Shown here piece after piece: positions 58,481 through 64,000 of a DNA stretch of 64,000 bases. The position numbers were made by a program, and so were the translations under genes. Position 1 is the first letter of the stretch, and the number at the start of each line of letters is the position of its first letter. Source of the stretch: Thermoleophilia bacterium UBA2241 (GTDB lineage Bacteria > Actinomycetota > Thermoleophilia > UBA2241); contig DDYF01000027.1 in NCBI GenBank assembly GCA_002347645.1, forward strand, positions 1 to 64,000. The letters are read 5' to 3'. The notes under the pieces were generated by a model, which made no database searches, had not been told where the DNA came from, and saw nothing but the letters and a program-made list of their open reading frames with translations.

Positions 58481-59457
58481 CGCCGGTCCTCCTCGTCGCC
58501 GGCGCGGCCTTCGTCGCCCGGCGCAGTGGCGCCGCGGCGCTTGCGGGCGCGCGGGTGCGTCTCGAGGAACACCTCTCTGAGGTGCTCGACCGTGACGTGC
58601 GTGTAGAGCTGCGTCGTGGCGACGTTCGCGTGCCCCAGCATCTCCTGGACCGAACGCAGGTCGGCGCCGCCCGCCAGCAGGTGCGTCGCGAACGAGTGCC
58701 TGAACGTGTGCGTGCTGGCGCGGCCCTCCAGTCCCGCCTTGCGCAGGTAGCGGCGCAGGAGGTAGTCGAGACCCTGGCGCGTCAGCGGCGTCCCGCGGGC
58801 GCTGAGGAACAGCTCCGGACGGCGACGGCCGCGCCGCAGGGCCCTGCGGCCGTCGCGGAGATACCGCGCGAGCGCCGCGGCCGCCGCGCCGCCCATCGGG
58901 ACGATGCGCTCCTTGTCGCCCTTGCCGACACAGCGCACCAGCCCCGCCTCCAGGTCGACATCCCCGTCGCGCAGGCCGAGCAGTTCGGAGGCACGGAGCC
59001 CGCACCCATAGAGCAACTCGAACATCGCGAGGTCGCGCTCCCCGAGCGGCCCCGTCGGCGCGACGCGCCCCAGGAGCGCCAGTACCTCCTCGACGGAAAG
59101 CACCCGCGGGAGGTCCTGCCCGCGCTTCGGCGTGCGCAGCTTGGCCGTCGGGTCGACCGTGACGAGCTCTTCGCGCAGCAGGTAGCCATACAGGCCGCGC
59201 AGGCTCGCCACGCGCCGGGCGACGCTGGCTGTGGCGCCGACGCCGCCTGATCCCGCGAAGTACTCGTCCACATCCTCTTCTGTGGCCGAGAGCACGCCGG
59301 CGCCTGTCTTGGCGAGGAACCCCGCGTAGCGCGCCAGGTCACGCCCGTACGACGTGACGGTGTTCGTGCTCAGCCCTCGTTCGAAGCGCAGGTGGTCGAG
59401 GTACTCGGCGACGACCGGGTCGGTGTCCACGGCGACGGACGGGCGGCGCGCCGTCAC
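58477..59457 (-). CDS. xerD: XerD tyrosine recombinase
   Basis: A 326-residue chromosome dimer resolvase, partner of the XerC at 34362. N-terminal SAM-like domain to about residue 100; catalytic Arg in YGCGLRASELLGL, Lys in VGKGDKERIVPMG, HxxR in THTFRHSFATHLL, His in LGHANVATTQ, Tyr in LYTHV. The tail is Arg/Lys-rich. Stop-start overlaps on both sides tie it to the M20 peptidase and deoB. Position near recN/pyrG is common for xerD in Gram-positives. Confidence 0.94.
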   Translation of the reverse strand: MTARRPSVAVDTDPVVAEYLDHLRFERGLSTNTVTSYGRDLARYAGFLAKTGAGVLSATEEDVDEYFAGSGGVGATASVARRVASLRGLYGYLLREELVTVDPTAKLRTPKRGQDLPRVLSVEEVLALLGRVAPTGPLGERDLAMFELLYGCGLRASELLGLRDGDVDLEAGLVRCVGKGDKERIVPMGGAAAAALARYLRDGRRALRRGRRRPELFLSARGTPLTRQGLDYLLRRYLRKAGLEGRASTHTFRHSFATHLLAGGADLRSVQEMLGHANVATTQLYTHVTVEHLREVFLETHPRARKRRGATAPGDEGRAGDEEDRR

Positions 59458-60575
59458 GAAGCCGCGCCCGCGACGCGGACCAGGGCGTGGGCGAGCTCGT
59501 AGACCTGGACGAGCCGGGCGAGGCCTATGGACTCCTCTGTCGAGTGGACGTTCTCGAACCCGACGCCGAGGTTCACGGCCGGCAGCCCGCGCAGGTTGAA
59601 CACGTTCGTGTCGGCGCCGCCGCCGGTGCCGATGTAGGCGGGCTCGACGCCGATCTCGGCCAGGGCGGCGGCCGCCAGCTTGACCGGGAGGTCGCCGGCC
59701 TCGAGGTCGAAGCCGATGAAGTCCTCGTCGACCGCCACCGTGACGTCGACCCCCATCTCGGCGGCGGCCAAGTTGGCGGCCTCGATCATGCGCTCGACCT
59801 GGGCGGCCAGCTTGCCGCGGTCGCGACTGCGGGCCTCGCCCTCGACCCGGCAGCGCTCGGGCACCACGTTGGTCGCTCGCCCGCCGGCGATGACGCCGAT
59901 GTTCGCCGTGGTCTCGTCGTCGATGCGGCCGAGCGGCATGGCGGCCACGGCCCGGCCCGCCGCGACGACGGCGGAGCGGCCCTTCTCAGGCTCGATGCCG
60001 GCGTGGGCGGCACGCCCGTGGAAGTCCGCCGTCACCTTGCTGAGCGAAGGAGCGCTCACCACGACTGTGCCCACCGGACCCTCACTGTCGAACACGAACA
60101 CCGCCTGCGCGCCGAGGACACCGACGTCGAACTCCTTGGCGCCGCGCAGGCCGACCTCCTCGGAGGCGGTGACGAGGATCTCGACATCCGCCGGCGGCGG
60201 GTCGGCTGCCAGGTCGCGCGCGAGCGCGAGGAGGGCGGTCACGGCTGCCTTGTCGTCGGCCCCGAGGATCGTGTCGCCGGCGCTGCGCGCGACGCCCCTC
60301 TCGATGTGCACGCGCACCTCGCCGTCGACCGGCACCGTGTCCATGTGCGCGCACAGGGCGATCGGCGTGCCCCGCCCGCGCCCGGCGATGCGCGCGAGGA
60401 GGTTGCCGGCGCCGGCGCCGGTGCGCGGCGCCGAGTCGTCCTCGACGACCTCGAGCCCGTACGCGCGCAGCTCGGCGGTGACGAGGTCGGCGACCGCGCC
60501 CTCCGCGCCCGACGGCGAGGGCGTTTCGGCCAAGCGCACGAAGAGGGCGGTCAGGTCGTCAAGGCTGGCGGTCAT
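59454..60575 (-). CDS. M20-family metallopeptidase (PepT/YqjE-like)
   Basis: A 373-residue two-zinc aminopeptidase-type enzyme. Metal and catalytic residues are visible: AHMDTVP (His, Asp), LGADDKAAV, ASEEVGLRGA (Glu-Glu), FDSEG, and ENVHSTEESI near the C-terminus. The dimerisation domain lies in the middle (HGRAAHAGIEPEKGRSA). It resembles peptidase T-like proteins; the actual substrate is not known. ATG 60575 with GGGAGA upstream. Its stop overlaps the xerD start. Confidence 0.9.
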   Translation of the reverse strand: MTASLDDLTALFVRLAETPSPSGAEGAVADLVTAELRAYGLEVVEDDSAPRTGAGAGNLLARIAGRGRGTPIALCAHMDTVPVDGEVRVHIERGVARSAGDTILGADDKAAVTALLALARDLAADPPPADVEILVTASEEVGLRGAKEFDVGVLGAQAVFVFDSEGPVGTVVVSAPSLSKVTADFHGRAAHAGIEPEKGRSAVVAAGRAVAAMPLGRIDDETTANIGVIAGGRATNVVPERCRVEGEARSRDRGKLAAQVERMIEAANLAAAEMGVDVTVAVDEDFIGFDLEAGDLPVKLAAAALAEIGVEPAYIGTGGGADTNVFNLRGLPAVNLGVGFENVHSTEESIGLARLVQVYELAHALVRVAGAAS

Positions 60576-60633
60576 GGCGTTCTCCCGTCCGTCGCGTGAG
60601 ACTCGTTGACAGGCGCGACCCCCGAACCCTCGG

Positions 60634-62277
60634 TCAGCGCTCGGCGCAGCTCTCTTCGCGCTCGTCCTCGCGCTCGACGCGAAGACGCGTGGCGGCACCG
60701 ACAAAGTCGCGGAAGAGCGGCGCCGGCCGGGTCGGGCGCGACTTGAACTCGGGATGGAACTGCGAGGCCACGAACCACGGGTGGTCGCCCAGCTCGATGA
60801 TCTCGACCAGCCTGCCGTCGGCGGTGGTGCCGCTGACCACGAGGCCCGCGGTCTCGAGCTGCGGACGCAGGTCGTTGTTCACCTCGTACCGGTGGCGGTG
60901 GCGCTCGTGCACCTCCTCCGCGGCGTACGCCGCCATGGCCTTCGTCCCGGGGATCACGCGCACCGGCGACGCCCCGAGGCGCATCGTCCCCCCCATGTCG
61001 GCGACGTTCTTCTGCTCGGGCAGGAGGTCGATCACCGGGAACGGCGTCTCGGGATCGAACTCGCTCGAGTTGGCGTCGGCCATGGCGCAGACACTGCGCG
61101 CGAACTCGATGACCCCGCACTGCATCCCAAGGCACACGCCGAGGAAAGGGACCTTGCGCTCGCGACAGTACGTGATGGCCTCGATCTTGCCCTCGATGCC
61201 GCGCTGCCCGAAGCCGCCGGGGACGATGACGCCGTCGGCGCAGGCGAGCTTCTCGGCGACGGTGTCCGGCGTGAGGTCCTCGGCGTCGACCCACCGCAGG
61301 TCGAGCTTGCGGCAGTGGTGGATGGCGGAGTGCTTGAGGGCCTCCCAAACCGAGAGGTAGGCCTCGTGCAGCTGGACGTACTTACCGACGAGGGCGATGG
61401 TGACCTCGCCTTCGCAGGCGTCGATGCGGTCGACCAGCGCCTGCCATTCCTCCAGGTCGGGCTCGTCGGCGCACTCGAGCTGCAACATTCTCACGACGAG
61501 GTCGTCGAGCCCTTCGCGGTGCATGAGCAGCGGGATGCGGTAGATGTCGTCGGCGTCGCGCGCCGACACGACCGCATCGGGGTCGACGTCGCAGAACAGG
61601 GCGATCTTCTCGCGGATGCCCTGCTCCACCGGTTGCTCCGAGCGGACCACGATGACGTCGGGCTGGATACCGATCTCGCGCAGCTCGGCGACCGAGTGCT
61701 GGGTCGGCTTGGTCTTCGGCTCGCCGACCACCCCGATCACCGGCACCAGGGTGACGTGCACGTACAGGACGTTCTCGCGCCCGATGTCCTTGCGGAACTG
61801 GCGGATGGATTCGAGGAACGGCAAGGATTCGATGTCGCCGACCGTCCCGCCGATCTCGGTGATGAGAACGTCGACGTCGAGGCTCTGCGACAAGCGGTGG
61901 ATGCGCGACTTGATCTCGTTCGTGATGTGCGGGATGACCTGGACGGTCCCTCCCAGGTAGTCCCCGCGGCGCTCCTTGGTGATGACGCTGTTGTAGATGC
62001 CGCCCGTCGTCACGTTCGAGTCGCGCTGGACGAACTCGTCGAGGAAGCGTTCGTAGTGGCCCAGATCGAGGTCGGTCTCGGCACCGTCCTCGGTGACGAA
62101 GACCTCTCCGTGCTGGAACGGGCTCATCGTGCCCGGGTCGACGTTGATGTAGGGGTCGAACTTCTGGCTCGCCACCCGCAAGCCGCGCGCCTTGAGGAGC
62201 AGGCCTATGGACGACGCCGTGATGCCCTTGCCGAGGCCGGATACGACGCCGCCCGTCACGAAGATGTGCTTGGCCAT
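60634..62277 (-). CDS. pyrG: CTP synthase
   Basis: Makes CTP from UTP using glutamine. The 547-residue protein has the synthetase domain (FVTGGVVSGLGKGITASS, SQKFDPYINVDPGTMSPFQHGEVF) and a glutamine amidotransferase domain with the nucleophile in FLGVCLGMQCG and His-Glu in SQFHPEFKSRP. Complete. ATG 62277. Separate from recN by 248 bp, so it likely has its own promoter. Confidence 0.97.
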   Translation of the reverse strand: MAKHIFVTGGVVSGLGKGITASSIGLLLKARGLRVASQKFDPYINVDPGTMSPFQHGEVFVTEDGAETDLDLGHYERFLDEFVQRDSNVTTGGIYNSVITKERRGDYLGGTVQVIPHITNEIKSRIHRLSQSLDVDVLITEIGGTVGDIESLPFLESIRQFRKDIGRENVLYVHVTLVPVIGVVGEPKTKPTQHSVAELREIGIQPDVIVVRSEQPVEQGIREKIALFCDVDPDAVVSARDADDIYRIPLLMHREGLDDLVVRMLQLECADEPDLEEWQALVDRIDACEGEVTIALVGKYVQLHEAYLSVWEALKHSAIHHCRKLDLRWVDAEDLTPDTVAEKLACADGVIVPGGFGQRGIEGKIEAITYCRERKVPFLGVCLGMQCGVIEFARSVCAMADANSSEFDPETPFPVIDLLPEQKNVADMGGTMRLGASPVRVIPGTKAMAAYAAEEVHERHRHRYEVNNDLRPQLETAGLVVSGTTADGRLVEIIELGDHPWFVASQFHPEFKSRPTRPAPLFRDFVGAATRLRVEREDEREESCAER

Positions 62278-62488
62278 GCCCCTCGTCCCCTCCTGGTGTC
62301 AGTCGCCGCCGCGAGACCGCAGGCGCCCGCCGTCGTTCACCGCGCGGGCGCCCACCAGGAGACGCCGGCACGGCACGGTGACGCCGCAGCGGACTCGCAA
62401 GGGATTTTGCGGGGGCCGGTTCGTGCCCGTAGCTGGATGACGGGCGGGCGCAACAAGACGACCGGCGGGCCCACGGATCACGGCGCAG

Positions 62489-62494
62489 AGTATA
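62489..62494 (-). promoter_or_regulatory. candidate -10 box upstream of pyrG
   Basis: TATACT on the minus strand (62494-62489) in the 248-bp recN-pyrG gap would give a leader of about 200 nt. No -35 box fits well, and I see no clear attenuator or C/G-slippage start as used for pyrG control in Bacillus. Nothing else is recognised in 62278-62525. Confidence 0.35.
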
Positions 62495-62525
62495 GCAGAG
62501 ACAGGGCGGCCAGCAGGCGCGCCAC

Positions 62526-64000
62526 TCAGGTGCGAGCGGCGCGCTCGAGCAGCCCCTGGGCGTGCCGCCTGGCCGCCGCGTCGTCGGGTGCGGCGCCGAG
62601 CATGCGACAGAGCTCGGCGAGGCGCTCCTCCCCCTCGACCTGAGCAACGACGGTCTCGGTGATGCCGGCCTCTGGGTCGGCCCGCTTGACGATGGCGAAT
62701 TGACGCGCGGCGTGGGCCGCGACCTGCGGGAGGTGCGTGATGCAGACGATCTGGCGTTGCGCGGCAAGGCGCGCGAGGCGCTCGCCGAGCGCGGCAGCGG
62801 TGACCCCGCCGATGCCGGCGTCGAGCTCGTCGAAGATGAGCGTCTCGACGTCGTCGCCCAAGGTCACCATGCCGCGGATGGCGAGCATCGCCCGCGAGAG
62901 CTCGCCGCCCGAGGCGGTGTCGCGCAGCGGCCGGGGCGGCACACCGAGGTTGGCGCTGAAGTAGAACTCGACGTCGTCGGCCCCGCGCGGACCGAGGGCG
63001 ACGAACCGTTCCTCGACCGTCGTCGCCCCGTCGTCGCGCGGCGAAAGGCGCACCTCGAAGCTCGCGTGCGGCATGGCGAGGTCTCTCAGCTCAGCGGCGA
63101 CGCGGGCGGCGAACCCCGGGGCGAGGCGACGCCGCGTCTCCCCCAGCCGGGCGGCGGCGACGAGCGCGGTCTCGCGTGCCGCCGCCATCTCGGCGGCCAG
63201 TGCGCTCTCGTCGGCCTCCGACGCCTCGAGCACCGCGAGACGCCGCTGTGCATCCCTCTCATACGCGATGACCTCGTCCGCGGACGCGCCGTACTTGCGC
63301 ATCAGCGACCTGAGCTTGTCGTAGCGCAGCTCGAGCGCATCACGTCGCGACGGGTCGACATCCAGGTCGTCGACGTATGCACGCAGCGCGGCGGCGAGGT
63401 CGTCTGCCTCGGCGGCGAGGGCGTCGAGCCGGACGGCGAGCGGCTCCAGGGCCGCATCGACCCCCGCCGCCTCGCCGACCAGGCGCTGTGCGACGCGCAA
63501 CCCGTCGAGCGCTGCGTGCTCACCCTCCCCGGCGAGCAGCGAGAGCGCCCCACCCGTCCGCTCCAGCAGCTTGCCGGCATGCCGGGCTCGCTCGCGCTCG
63601 CGCGCCAGCCGCTCGTCCTCGCCGGGCTCGACTGCGGCGGCCTGGATCTCATCCGCCTGAAAGCGCAGCATCTCGATCTCGCGCTCGCGCTCCCTGCCGG
63701 CGCCGCGAGATCGTTCGAGCTCCCGGCTGAGGTCGACGGCGCGGCGGTAGGCCGCCGTGTACTCCTCGACGAGCGCCGCGACCTCGCCACCGGCGAACCC
63801 GTCAAGCAGGTCCAGCTGGCGCTCGACCTGCAGGAGGCGCGTGTGCTCGAGCTGCCCGTAGAACGCAAGCCTCTCCCGCAAGGTCTCCTCGACTGCCGAC
63901 GCCGAGCTCAGCAACCCGTTCATGAGAGCGCGCGAGCGGCCGCCGCGCGGCAGCTCGCGCGCCACGGCCAAGCTGCCCTCGTTGCTCTCGAAGAGGGCCT
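62526..64000 (-). CDS. recN: DNA repair protein RecN (partial, start beyond the right edge)
   Basis: SMC-like ATPase of double-strand break repair. The gene is open to position 64000: the first visible residues read ALFESNEGSLAVARELPRGG, a conserved RecN segment about 65 residues from the start, so the Walker A end lies outside. Seen here are coiled-coil arms, the signature TASGGELSRAMLAIRGM, Walker B TLIFDELDAGIGG and the end region QIVCITHLPQVAAHA. 491 codons are visible. No damage is seen. Confidence 0.95.
   Translation of the reverse strand, partial: ALFESNEGSLAVARELPRGGRSRALMNGLLSSASAVEETLRERLAFYGQLEHTRLLQVERQLDLLDGFAGGEVAALVEEYTAAYRRAVDLSRELERSRGAGREREREIEMLRFQADEIQAAAVEPGEDERLARERERARHAGKLLERTGGALSLLAGEGEHAALDGLRVAQRLVGEAAGVDAALEPLAVRLDALAAEADDLAAALRAYVDDLDVDPSRRDALELRYDKLRSLMRKYGASADEVIAYERDAQRRLAVLEASEADESALAAEMAAARETALVAAARLGETRRRLAPGFAARVAAELRDLAMPHASFEVRLSPRDDGATTVEERFVALGPRGADDVEFYFSANLGVPPRPLRDTASGGELSRAMLAIRGMVTLGDDVETLIFDELDAGIGGVTAAALGERLARLAAQRQIVCITHLPQVAAHAARQFAIVKRADPEAGITETVVAQVEGEERLAELCRMLGAAPDDAAARRHAQGLLERAART

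Overview
The window is about 73% GC by eye, with many GTG starts, GTGA/ATGA stop-start overlaps and almost all host genes on the minus strand. Gene content and order point to a deep-branching actinobacterium of the Rubrobacteria, Thermoleophilia or Coriobacteriia grade. In favour of this are a WhiG sigma factor next to rpsB, an RsiG anti-sigma factor with a single c-di-GMP motif, a FHA-MerR (GarA-FtsR-like) pair, a SepIVA-like gene beside DUF177 and coaD, and a Firmicutes/Coriobacteria-like string rpsB-tsf-pyrH-frr-uppS-cdsA-dxr-rseP-proS. I cannot fix the class without a tree.

Layout. Positions 1-4200 are a signalling block: apt, an FtsR-like MerR regulator, a zinc-ribbon FHA protein, rsiG and a DUF4388 gene on the minus strand, then divergent mglB-mglA. 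Positions 4258-9508 hold a VanW/peptidoglycan-binding membrane protein, a GDP-mannose pyrophosphorylase fused to a degenerate phosphomannomutase, and a CDP-alcohol phosphatidyltransferase. A tRNA-Pro(GGG) gene at 9646-9723 is the integration site of a 9.15-kb element bounded by 50-bp direct repeats (9677-9726 and 18779-18828). The element carries integrase, XRE and Xis-like regulators, a replication-initiator-like protein with iteron-like repeats inside its gene, HK97-type prohead protease and major capsid protein, a P27-family small terminase and a ParB-like HTH protein. It has no large terminase, portal, tail or lysis gene, so it looks like a capsid-encoding phage satellite or a remnant.

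Positions 19073-39800 hold an XRE regulator, proS, an undecaprenyl-phosphate sugar transferase, rseP, dxr, ispG, a nucleotide-sugar epimerase, cdsA, uppS, frr, pyrH, tsf, rpsB, whiG, xerC, dprA, comM, yraN and rnhB. Together these cover translation start-up, isoprenoid precursors, undecaprenyl carrier, phospholipid precursor, DNA uptake and the WhiG regulon. Positions 39838-45420 are the lepB-rplS-trmD-rimM-khpA-rpsP-ffh-ftsY protein synthesis and secretion block. Positions 45425-54896 are smc, rnc, acpP, plsX, a BioD-like/DRTGG protein, rpmF, DUF177, a SepIVA-like coiled coil, coaD and rsmD. Positions 55242-64000 are a translationally coupled nucleoside-salvage set (pdp, punA, deoB) with xerD and an M20 peptidase, then pyrG and the C-terminal part of recN, which runs off the right edge.

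How the parts fit: rsiG (1913-2194) and its predicted partner whiG (33480-34271) lie in the same window, about 31 kb apart, and would form a c-di-GMP-gated sigma switch. The two Xer recombinases, smc and comM/dprA cover chromosome dimer resolution, compaction and incoming DNA. Apart from the element's right end (18583-19072), no gene-free stretch exceeds 300 bases.
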